A stretch of DNA of 10,430 nt from Actinomycetota bacterium (GCA_016781225.1 JADDQT010000050.1:1-10430), one strand, 5' to 3'. Positions 1 to 6,249 are shown, numbered from the stretch's first letter. Program-made: numbers and translations. The notes: generated from the letters alone by a model not told the origin.

Positions 1-2922
1 CAGGAAGCGGCTGGGCGGGTTGTACTGGGTGGAGCCCCACAGCGTCCTGCACCATGCATTGGTGAGGTAGAGGCGCTCCCTGGCTCGGGTCAGACCGACG
101 TAACAGAGTCGGCGCTCCTCCTCGAGCTCGTCGGGGTCACCCAACGAACGGAGGTGGGGAAAGATGCCGTCCTCCAGGCCGACCATGAACACGACCGGGT
201 ACTCCAAACCCTTGGCCGTATGGAGGGTCATGAGCACCGCCTTCGACGCCTCCTCCTCGAGGTCGTCGCTGTCGGCCACCAGGCTCACCGCCTCGAGGAA
301 CGAGTCGAGGTCCTGGTACTCGCCGGCCACTCCCACCAGCTCGGCGACGTTCTCCAATCTGCCGGCCGCCTCTACCGTTCGCTCCGCCTCCAGCTCGGCG
401 GCGTAGCCGGTGCGGTCGAGCACCACCTGCACCACCTTGTCCGGGCTCACACCTCCGTCGGCCAGCATGCGCAGCTCGTCGAGAAGGCCGAGCAGGTCCC
501 TGATGCCCGCGAGCGCCTTGCCGCCTACGCCCGCCCGCTCGGCGTCGAGCATGGCCTCGAAGAACCCGATCCCCTGGGACGCGGCCCACGACTCGAGCCG
601 GCCCACGCTGGTATCGCCCACCCCGCGCTTGGGCACGTTGATGACCCGCTCGAGCGAGACCTCGTCGGCGGGGTTGTTCACCGCCCTCAGGTAGGCGACC
701 AGGTCCCTTACCTCCCGGCGCTCGTAGAAGCGGGTACCGCCGGCGATCACATAAGGGACCCTGCGCCGCACGAGCTCCTCCTCCACCACTCGGCTCTGGG
801 CGTTGGTGCGGTAGAAGACGGCCATGTCGGCCCATCGGGTGCCCTGGTGGTTCAGGCGCACCATCTCCTGGCACACCCAGGCGGCCTCGTCGTGCTCGTC
901 CTCGGCGTGGTAGCGGCTGATGAGCTCCCCACCGACCTGCTCGGTCCACAAGGACTTGGGCTTGCGCAGGGCGTTGTTGGCGATGATGGCATTGGCCGCG
1001 TCGAGGATCGTCTGGGTGGAGCGGTAGTTCTGCTCGAGGACGATGGTGGTGGCCTCCGGGAAGGCCTCCTCGAACTGCAGGATGTTTCGCACGTCTGCGC
1101 CTCTGAAGCGGTACACGCTGTTGTGCACCAACATCCCGTCGGCGACATAGGTGTGCGTCGGTGTCACCTCGAGGTCGTAGACGGGCCCGTCATAGTCCTC
1201 GACTTCGACTGAGTCGACCCGCGCCTCCTCGAGCTGCCCGTCGCGATCCACGAGCACGCGCATGCCGACCCGGAGATGAGACAGCGGGGTGAAGCCGTAC
1301 ACACGACCACTGATCTGGGCTCGCCGCTGGATCTCCAACCCGCCGGCAGCGGCCATGGCCTCGGCCATCGCAAGCGCTTCCCGGTAGCTCTTGCGTGACG
1401 TCTCAACGCGTACGCTGGCCGCCTTCCCGGGCCGCACCTGGTAACCGGCGGCAGACAGCAGGGCGGCGATGTCAGGCCGGTTGGAGCACCACTGAAGGCG
1501 ATGGTAACCGGTACTTCCCGAACGATGGTCCGAGAACATGGTGAGGTTGACACTCTGGCGACGACGGCCGTTCTGCGGCCGGTAGTGCGGGAATTCAAGG
1601 TGGAGATGGAGATCCTCCAGTAACTGCTTGGCTGCGGTCTCGGTGTCCAGCTCGTCGTACAGACGCTCGAGCCAAGCATCGTCCATGGCGAGGTTGCGGC
1701 CCAAGGCGTGGAAACAGGCCGTAGGCAACCCGTACTGAGCCGCATACCTCGCTTCCCAAAAGGCGGCGGCGGTCCGCGTGGCGCACACCTTCAGGATCCA
1801 TGCCTTGTCTGCATGCTCCTGGTTGACCCGCACACGAAGACCGTGATCGAGCCCACCTTTCCCAGGAGGACGAACGCCTCTGGTCAGGCCCACCCGGTAC
1901 CCACGGTCAGCGCGCTCCATCAGGTAGACGACGTAGTGGTCGGCTTCGACCACAGGATCAGCCAGAACGATGTGGTGCGGTGTGCCCCGAACCGTCCGGC
2001 CGGCTGCCGTGACCTTGTACAAGGGGCCGGCGTAGCGGCCCCTTTGCACATGCCGAACCCGGCCTGCGATCAGTGTGCTCGGGCCGCCGGTGCCCAACAC
2101 CTGGTCGCCTGCCCAAAGGTCTTCGATGCAACGGGGCCCGTGCGGCGTGGCCACCTTCGTTCCCGGCGGCAGGCATTGATCGCTGTCCCCCACGACGCAC
2201 ACGTTGCGGTGCTTGCGCCCGAGGAGCACGACGAACTCGTTCTGGGCCCGGTTGGTGTCCTGGTACTCGTCGACCAGGACGTGCTTGAAGCGCTCTTGGT
2301 AGTAGGCCAGCACGTCGGGGTGGGATTGGAGCAGGTTCATCGCCACCATGACCAGGTCGTCGAAGTCCATGGCGCTGGCCGCCAGGAGGCGTTGCTGGTA
2401 CTCGCGGTAGACCTCGGCGACCCTGCGTTCGTAGGGGCCACTGGCCTGGGCCTGGTACGACTCGAAGTCGATCAGCTCGCACTTGGCCTGGCTGATGACG
2501 GCGTGCACGCTGCGGGGAGGGAATCGCTTGGCATCGATGTTGAGGTCCCGGAGGACGTACCCGGTGAGGCGCTGGGCGTCGGCCTGGTCGTAGATGGTGA
2601 ATGACGAGCGGTAACCCAAACGACTGCCGTCCCGGCGCAGGATCCGCACGCAGGCCGAATGGAAGGTGGAGACCCACATGCGCTGGGCGACGGGACCCAC
2701 CAGCGCCTCGACCCGGTGCTTCATCTCGCCCGCGGCCTTGTTGGTGAAGGTGATGGCGATGATCTCGAACGGCGAGACGCCCTCGGCGATGAGGTGGGCG
2801 ATGCGATTGGTGAGGACTCGGGTCTTCCCCGAGCCGGCTCCGGCCACGATGAGGAGCGGACCCTCGTCGTGCAACACGGCCTCCCGCTGCACGGGGTTCA
2901 GTCCGCCAAGGAGGTCCTCCAC
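1..2922 (-). CDS. pcrA: PcrA/UvrD-type superfamily 1A DNA helicase precursor, intein-containing, C-terminus beyond the window
   Basis: This is an ATP-dependent 3'-5' DNA helicase of the UvrD/PcrA/Rep family, with roles in nucleotide excision repair and clearing of replication and transcription blocks. One uninterrupted frame gives 974 codons to the window edge: 249 residues of N-extein, a 352-residue intein, then 373 residues of C-extein. In spliced numbering the visible motifs are: Q motif Gln12; Walker A GAGSGKT 28-34; motif Ia TFTNKAA near 58; motif II DEYQ 218-221; motif III GDSDQ (ending at 249) joined to SVYRFRGAD; motif IV QNYRST near 279; motif V TLHTAKGLE near 547; motif VI VGLTRARERLY near 590. 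PcrA proteins usually have about 720-780 residues, so roughly 100-150 are missing. GTG at 2922 is the only ATG, GTG or TTG start between the upstream in-frame TGA and the Q motif. It gives the expected N-terminus (VEDLLGGLNPVQREAV) but has only a weak ribosome site. Actinobacterial UvrD1 is the alternative name. Confidence 0.95.
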   Translation of the reverse strand, partial: MEDLLGGLNPVQREAVLHDEGPLLIVAGAGSGKTRVLTNRIAHLIAEGVSPFEIIAITFTNKAAGEMKHRVEALVGPVAQRMWVSTFHSACVRILRRDGSRLGYRSSFTIYDQADAQRLTGYVLRDLNIDAKRFPPRSVHAVISQAKCELIDFESYQAQASGPYERRVAEVYREYQQRLLAASAMDFDDLVMVAMNLLQSHPDVLAYYQERFKHVLVDEYQDTNRAQNEFVVLLGRKHRNVCVVGDSDQCLPPGTKVATPHGPRCIEDLWAGDQVLGTGGPSTLIAGRVRHVQRGRYAGPLYKVTAAGRTVRGTPHHIVLADPVVEADHYVVYLMERADRGYRVGLTRGVRPPGKGGLDHGLRVRVNQEHADKAWILKVCATRTAAAFWEARYAAQYGLPTACFHALGRNLAMDDAWLERLYDELDTETAAKQLLEDLHLHLEFPHYRPQNGRRRQSVNLTMFSDHRSGSTGYHRLQWCSNRPDIAALLSAAGYQVRPGKAASVRVETSRKSYREALAMAEAMAAAGGLEIQRRAQISGRVYGFTPLSHLRVGMRVLVDRDGQLEEARVDSVEVEDYDGPVYDLEVTPTHTYVADGMLVHNSVYRFRGADVRNILQFEEAFPEATTIVLEQNYRSTQTILDAANAIIANNALRKPKSLWTEQVGGELISRYHAEDEHDEAAWVCQEMVRLNHQGTRWADMAVFYRTNAQSRVVEEELVRRRVPYVIAGGTRFYERREVRDLVAYLRAVNNPADEVSLERVINVPKRGVGDTSVGRLESWAASQGIGFFEAMLDAERAGVGGKALAGIRDLLGLLDELRMLADGGVSPDKVVQVVLDRTGYAAELEAERTVEAAGRLENVAELVGVAGEYQDLDSFLEAVSLVADSDDLEEEASKAVLMTLHTAKGLEYPVVFMVGLEDGIFPHLRSLGDPDELEEERRLCYVGLTRARERLYLTNAWCRTLWGSTQYNPPSRFL
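1120..2175 (-). mobile_element. Intein (352 aa) in helicase motif III, with a non-LAGLIDADG insert
   Basis: This is a protein-splicing element in frame with the helicase. Block A starts with Cys1 (CLPPGTKVATPHGPRC, then DLWAGDQV). Block B has the TxxH motif as TPHH, intein residues 65-68. Block F is PVYDLEVTPTHTYVADG near 331-347. Block G ends LVHN, with Ser as the +1 extein residue. The boundaries are therefore GDSDQ/C and HN/S, and excision rebuilds the conserved motif III, GDSDQSVYRFRGAD. These are the residues known for standard Cys1/His-Asn/Ser+1 splicing. About 220 residues lie between blocks B and F, more than a mini-intein needs, so an extra domain is present. I see no LAGLIDADG or HNH signature in it. 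Residues 81-96 (YVVYLMERADRGYRVG) and a downstream Trp-Glu-Ala-Arg at about 140-143 weakly resemble GIY-YIG nucleases. Splicing is well supported; nuclease activity is conjecture. Confidence 0.93.
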
Positions 2923-2965
2923 CGATTCCCAGGCTACCGGCGAGGTGTGACCGGAAGGTGCTGGC

Positions 2966-3088
2966 TCACTGTGTCGAGCATGGCCCGACGAGCTGATCGC
3001 CGCTCAGGTCGGCGATCAGCTCGAGGGTGCGAGCGCGGGCGCCGGCCACCCACGTCGCGAGCTGTTCGAGGCTCGGCCCTACTCCCAC
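2966..3088 (-). pseudogene. 40-codon ORF resembling a truncated EgtB/DinB_2-type N-terminus
   Basis: In the guaA-pcrA gap, a GTG at 3088 (overlapping the guaA 3' end by ten bases) opens a 40-codon frame ending at TGA 2966-2968. The translation contains LEQLATWVAGARARTLELIA followed by DLSGDQLVGP, then CSTQ and the stop. From memory, the run ARxRTLELxADLSxxQLxGP resembles the start of EgtB-like/DinB_2-domain iron enzymes (ergothioneine-type, SUMF1 fusions), which would continue with a conserved Pro-Leu-Trp-Glu-x-x-His segment. None of that follows here, so it looks like a 3'-truncated relic about 35 residues long. There is no clear Shine-Dalgarno sequence. It could instead be a functional small protein or a chance frame. 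A 13-bp inverted repeat lies within its second half. Confidence 0.4.
2989..3023 (-). terminator. Perfect 13-bp hairpin between guaA and pcrA, terminator-like but without a T-tract
   Basis: The arms at 2989-3001 and 3011-3023 are perfectly complementary (plus strand CGAGCTGATCGCC and GGCGATCAGCTCG) around a 9-base loop. The hairpin lies 55 bases after the guaA stop and about 65 bases before the helicase start. No run of T follows on the minus strand, so it is not a classical intrinsic terminator. Actinobacteria are reported to use such tail-less hairpins. It overlaps the EgtB-like relic, so it may be a degraded coding sequence that now folds. Confidence 0.45.
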
Positions 3089-4692
3089 TCGATGGTGCCG
3101 GGCGGCTTGGACGTGATGTCGAGGGCGACGCGGTTGACCCCGGGGACCTCGTTGATGATGCGGCTGGACAGGCGCTCGAGCACCTCGTACGGCAGGCGGG
3201 CCCAGTCAGCGGTCATGGCGTCGTCGGAGGTTACGGCTCGGATGACTATGGGGTACGCGTAGCTCCGCTCGTCGCCCATCACGCCGACCGTGCGCACTGC
3301 GGGCAGCACGGCGAAGCTCTGCCACAGCTCCCGGTACAGGCCGGCGCGCTTGACCTCCTCGGTGACGATGGCGTCGGCAGCCCTCAGCACCTCCAGCCGC
3401 TCGGGTGTCACCGTGCCCACGATGCGCACGGCCAGGCCCGGACCGGGGAACGGCTGGCGCCAGACGATGTCCTCGGGCAGGCCCAGCTCCTCGCCCACGG
3501 CCCGCACCTCGTCCTTGAACAGGTTGCGCAGGGGCTCCACCAACTCGAAGTCCATGTCCTCGGGGAGGCCGCCCACGTTGTGGTGGCTCTTGATCCTGGC
3601 CGCGTCGGCTGTCCCCGATTCAATGATGTCGGGGTACAGCGTGCCCTGGACGAGGAAGCGAGCGTCATCGAGGTCGCGGGCCACCTCCTCGAACACCCGA
3701 ATGAAGGTGGTGCCGATGGCCTTGCGCTTGCGCTCGGGGTCGATGACGTCGTCGAGAGCCTCGAGGAAGCGGTCACCTGCCTTGGCATGGACCAGGTCCA
3801 CGCTGAACTGGCCGCGGAACGTCTCCTCCACCTGCTCCGCCTCGCCCGCACGCAACAGCCCGGTGTCGACGAACACGCAAGTGAGCTGATCGCCGACGGC
3901 CTTCTGCACCAGGGCGGCGGCAACGGCCGAGTCCACGCCTCCCGACAGGCCGCAGATCACCCGCTCCCCGCCCACCTGTTCCCGGATGGCCACCACGGAC
4001 CGCTCGATTATCGAGGTCATCGTCCACGCCGGCCGGCATCCGGCCACGTCGTAGAGGAAGTGCTTGAGCACCTCCTGGCCGCGGGCGGTGTGGGCCACCT
4101 CCGGGTGGAACTGGACCCCGTAGATCCTCCGTTCCGGATCCTCGATGGCTGCGGCCGGTGACTCCTCAGTGCTGGCCACGACACGGAAGCCCTCGGGGCC
4201 GGCCACGATGGAGTCGAAGTGGCTCATCCACACGTCCTGCTCCACCGGAAGGTCGGCGAACAGCGGTGACCCGCCCACCACCCGCATCGGCGTGCGTCCG
4301 TACTCGCCTCGGCCCGTGGGCGCCACCTCCCCGCCCAGCTGCTGGACCACGAGCTGGGCCCCGTAGCAGATGCCGAACATCGGCACGCCGGTGCGGTAGA
4401 CCTCGGGGTCCAGGATGGGAGCGCCCTCCACGTGCACCGACCTCGGGCCGCCGCTAAGGATGAGCGCCGCCGGGGCCCGGGCATGAACCTCGGCCGCAGT
4501 GATGGTGTGGGGCACGATCTCGGAGTACACGTGGGCCTCGCGGACCCGGCGGGCGATGAGCTGCGCGTATTGAGCCCCGAAGTCCACCACCAGGACGGTG
4601 CCGGACCCCTCGGGCTCTCTCAGGGAAGGGCGACGAACTACTTGCTTCCTTCCGAGACCGTCACTTGGGATGATTCCTTCAAATTCGTGCAA
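3079..4692 (-). CDS. guaA: GMP synthase (glutamine-hydrolysing)
   Basis: GuaA converts XMP to GMP using ATP and glutamine, the last step of de novo GMP synthesis in the cytosol. In the 537-residue reading from TTG at 4692, the class I amidotransferase domain has FGAQYAQLIARRVRE near 38-51, the nucleophile Cys109 in GICYGAQ, and His196 and Glu198 in FHPEV. The ATP-pyrophosphatase P-loop SGGVDS is at 250-255. The C-terminal dimerisation domain ends in the family tail TSKPPGTIEWE. The core is full length and intact. The start is the odd part. The TTG lies inside a 24-bp inverted-repeat arm and gives about 32 residues before VLVVDFGAQ, against about 10-17 in relatives. GTG at 4590 would begin inside the first strand and is too short. 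CTG at 4623 would give a normal length but is a rare start. See the 91-bp element at the guaB3 junction. Confidence 0.97.
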   Translation of the reverse strand: MHEFEGIIPSDGLGRKQVVRRPSLREPEGSGTVLVVDFGAQYAQLIARRVREAHVYSEIVPHTITAAEVHARAPAALILSGGPRSVHVEGAPILDPEVYRTGVPMFGICYGAQLVVQQLGGEVAPTGRGEYGRTPMRVVGGSPLFADLPVEQDVWMSHFDSIVAGPEGFRVVASTEESPAAAIEDPERRIYGVQFHPEVAHTARGQEVLKHFLYDVAGCRPAWTMTSIIERSVVAIREQVGGERVICGLSGGVDSAVAAALVQKAVGDQLTCVFVDTGLLRAGEAEQVEETFRGQFSVDLVHAKAGDRFLEALDDVIDPERKRKAIGTTFIRVFEEVARDLDDARFLVQGTLYPDIIESGTADAARIKSHHNVGGLPEDMDFELVEPLRNLFKDEVRAVGEELGLPEDIVWRQPFPGPGLAVRIVGTVTPERLEVLRAADAIVTEEVKRAGLYRELWQSFAVLPAVRTVGVMGDERSYAYPIVIRAVTSDDAMTADWARLPYEVLERLSSRIINEVPGVNRVALDITSKPPGTIEWE

Positions 4693-4712
4693 GTAGTTCG
4701 TCGCCCTTCCCT
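4622..4712. repeat. 91-bp palindromic element with perfect 24-bp arms at the guaB3-guaA junction
   Basis: The arms at 4622-4645 and 4689-4712 are exact reverse complements; the outer ends read AGGGAAGGGCGACG and CGTCGCCCTTCCCT. They enclose a 43-base centre (4646-4688) that is clearly less GC-rich (about half) than its surroundings. The element supplies the last two bases of the guaB3 TAG stop and contains the TTG now available as a guaA start. If the 91 bases are removed, the flanks join as AAGGTGAGAGAG. guaB3 then ends at the same residue with TGA, and GTG overlaps that stop by four bases and opens the guaA frame. This points to an insertion. I see no target-site duplication. Alternatives are a regulatory hairpin in the gua mRNA or an assembly artefact. 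Confidence 0.85.
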
Positions 4713-5874
4713 ACCTTGCCATGCCCACGCCCTGGGTCCGCTGCAGGTCCTTGCCCTCCGTCTGCAGTGACGGGGCCACCATGACCTCCGCCTTCTGGAA
4801 CTCCTTCACCGACTCGTAGCCGCAGGTGGCCATGGAGGTGCGCAGTGCCCCGAACAGGTTGAGGCGACCGTCGTTCTCGTGGGCCGGACCGACGAGTATC
4901 TCCTGCAGGCTGCCGCGGATCCGCGTGCTGACGCGGGCGCCCCGGGGCAGGGTGGGATGGAAGGTGGCCATCCCCCAGTGGTACCCGCGGCCGGGCGCCT
5001 CGTGGGCCGAGGTGAGGGGGGAGCCCACCATCACGGCGTCGGCGCCGCAGGCGATGGCCTTGGCGATGTCGCCGCCGCGGCTCATGCCTCCGTCGGCGAT
5101 GACTTGCACGTACACACCCGTCTCATCCAGGTGCCGCATGCGCGCACCGGCAGCGTCGGCGATGGCGGTGGCCTGCGGCACGCCGATACCGAGCACCCCA
5201 CGGGTGGTGCACGCGTTGCCCGGGCCCACCCCGACCAGTACCCCCACCGCGCCGGTTCGCATCAGGTGCAGCGCTGCCTGGTAGGAGGCACAACCCCCGA
5301 CGATGACGGGGATGTCGAGCTCGCGGATGAACTTCTTCAAGTTGAGGGGCTCGGTGGTCTTGGAGACGTGCTCGGCCGAGACCACGGTTCCCTGGATCAC
5401 CAACAGGTCGAGCTCGGCCTTCAGCAGGGCGTCGGTGAATCGCTCGACTCGCTGGGGCGTGAGCGAGACGCAGGAGACGGCGCCACCGTCCTTGATCTCC
5501 CGGATCCGCTGGGCGACCAGCTCGGGCTTCATCGGCTCGGCGTAGATCTGCTGCATGCGGGCCGTGGCCTTGTCGTCGTCGAGGTCGGCTATCTCCTCGA
5601 ACAGCGGCTCCGGGTCCTCATAGCGGGTCCACAGGCCCTCGAGGTTGAGCACCCCCACACCGCCCAGGCGACCGATCTCGATGGCGGTGGCAGGGCTCAC
5701 CACTCCATCCATCGCCGAGGCCATGAGCGGAAGCTCGAAGTTGAAGGCGTCGATCTCCCAGGAGATGTCGACGTCCTCCGGGTCGCGCGTGCGCCTGCTG
5801 GGGACGATGGCTATGTCGTCGAACCCGTAGGCCTTCCGACCGGACTTGCCGATGCCGATCTCGACCTCAGCCAC
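4711..5874 (-). CDS. guaB3: GuaB3-family IMP dehydrogenase-related protein
   Basis: This is a 387-residue TIM-barrel protein of the IMP dehydrogenase/GMP reductase family. IMPDH oxidises IMP to XMP with NAD+, feeding GuaA. The N-terminal motif YGFDDIAIVPSRRTR is typical of GuaB3. The barrel runs without the paired CBS domains found in canonical GuaB (about 490-500 residues). The catalytic loop is GPGNACTTRGVLG with Cys222, and the phosphate-binding IADGG is at 259-263. From memory, many actinobacterial GuaB3 proteins lack this cysteine (a GGGAAHTTR-like loop), whereas cyanobacterial ones keep it. This protein resembles the catalytically competent type, so IMPDH activity is plausible but not proven. 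GTG at 5874 is preceded by a strong AGGAGGT six bases upstream (5880-5886), which fixes the start. The last 19 or so residues, after EVMVAP, look like a lineage-specific tail. guaA follows directly. Confidence 0.93.
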   Translation of the reverse strand: MAEVEIGIGKSGRKAYGFDDIAIVPSRRTRDPEDVDISWEIDAFNFELPLMASAMDGVVSPATAIEIGRLGGVGVLNLEGLWTRYEDPEPLFEEIADLDDDKATARMQQIYAEPMKPELVAQRIREIKDGGAVSCVSLTPQRVERFTDALLKAELDLLVIQGTVVSAEHVSKTTEPLNLKKFIRELDIPVIVGGCASYQAALHLMRTGAVGVLVGVGPGNACTTRGVLGIGVPQATAIADAAGARMRHLDETGVYVQVIADGGMSRGGDIAKAIACGADAVMVGSPLTSAHEAPGRGYHWGMATFHPTLPRGARVSTRIRGSLQEILVGPAHENDGRLNLFGALRTSMATCGYESVKEFQKAEVMVAPSLQTEGKDLQRTQGVGMAR

Positions 5875-5905
5875 GCTCTACCTCCTGGGACCCGGCGAAG
5901 GAGCC

Positions 5906-5934
5906 AGGATAACGGGCACTCCCGCACGTTGGAA
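5906..5934 (-). promoter_or_regulatory. Possible guaB3 promoter
   Basis: On the minus strand, TATCCT (5906-5911) is a fair -10 hexamer, with four of six consensus bases. TTCCAA (5929-5934) sits 17 bases upstream as a weak -35. Transcription would start about 25 bases before the guaB3 GTG. The -35 overlaps the end of the large palindrome, so a protein or structure acting there could affect initiation. The prediction rests only on motif match. Confidence 0.35.
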
Positions 5935-6023
5935 CTACCGGGCATATTCGCCGAAGGCGAACACCCCGGTTGCAGGCAATCTGGCGATAGCGAACATGCC
6001 CGGTAGTTCCCCGGCGCGGGAGT
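5918..6023. repeat. 106-bp imperfect palindrome between the small gene and guaB3
   Basis: Outer arms of 8 bp (ACTCCCGC 5918-5925 and GCGGGAGT 6016-6023) are followed inward by symmetric unpaired pentamers (5926-5930 and 6011-6015). Inner arms of 21 bp lie at 5931-5951 and 5990-6010, starting GGAACTACCGGGCAT and ending ATGCCCGGTAGTTCC. The single inner mismatch is A-C in plus-strand RNA but a G-U pair in minus-strand RNA, which matches the direction of all the genes. A competing small hairpin, TTCGCC-GAA-GGCGAA (5947-5961), uses part of the left arm. No T-tract follows. It could act as a terminator or insulator after groEL and the small gene, as an operator for guaB3, or be a MITE-like repeat. 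Confidence 0.8.
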
Positions 6024-6029
6024 CGGGGA

Positions 6030-6218
6030 TCAGCCCAGGCCGATCTCCCGGTGCGCGGCCACGGTGGATTCCAGCAGGTCCCGGAGGCCCGCCGTCTTCA
6101 GGTTGGCCAGCACCCGGCCGGGTGGCGTCTCCCCGCGCTCCCACTCGAGCCAGAAGGCAAGCAGCTTCTCGGGGTCGGGGGCCGGACGGTTATCGACGCC
6201 CTCCCCCTCGTATGACAT
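6030..6218 (-). CDS. Small conserved-looking hypothetical protein (62 aa)
   Basis: This is a 62-residue soluble acidic protein with no signal peptide or membrane segment. After a short variable N-terminus it has PDPEKLLAFWLEWERG followed by ETPPGRVLANLKTAGLRDLLE. I recognise this pattern from small uncharacterised actinobacterial proteins, but I know of no function. ATG at 6218 lies 31 bases after the groEL stop, in the same direction and without a clear terminator between them, so it is probably co-transcribed with groESL. The ribosome site is weak. The ordered charged and hydrophobic spacing in the helical stretch (Leu-Leu-Ala-Phe-Trp-Leu-Glu-Trp-Glu) and the biased codon use support a real gene. 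A 69-codon overlapping frame lacks such a pattern. Confidence 0.8.
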   Translation of the reverse strand: MSYEGEGVDNRPAPDPEKLLAFWLEWERGETPPGRVLANLKTAGLRDLLESTVAAHREIGLG

Positions 6219-6249
6219 GTCGCGACTCTAAGCGAGCAGCCCGACAGGG

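Noticed and set aside
154..1212. Long plus-strand open frame opposite the helicase, and similar ones at 2659-4161, 5846-7543, 6349-8040 and 8133-9176
   Set aside because: These are antisense shadows of well-recognised minus-strand genes. High GC removes stop codons from the complementary frames. Their translations are low-complexity and have no family signature or ribosome site.
1164..2677. Shorter minus-strand frames (for example 1164-1745, 1958-2677) that could be taken as separate genes in the intein region
   Set aside because: They are out of frame with the helicase. The correct frame is continuous through helicase, intein and helicase and contains all the family motifs.
2955..2977. TCGACA as a -35 box for pcrA
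   Set aside because: It resembles TTGACA, but at 17 bases downstream the sequence is CCGGTC, with no acceptable -10, so no promoter was called.
2939..2983. Short ATG frame (MLDTVSQHLPVTPRR) just upstream of the helicase as an alternative helicase start
   Set aside because: It is in a different frame from the helicase and ends at a TAG before it. No product is recognisable.
5935..6144. 69-codon minus-strand frame overlapping the small gene and the palindrome
   Set aside because: It overlaps the better supported 62-codon gene, and its last third is made of palindrome sequence. No recognisable pattern was found.
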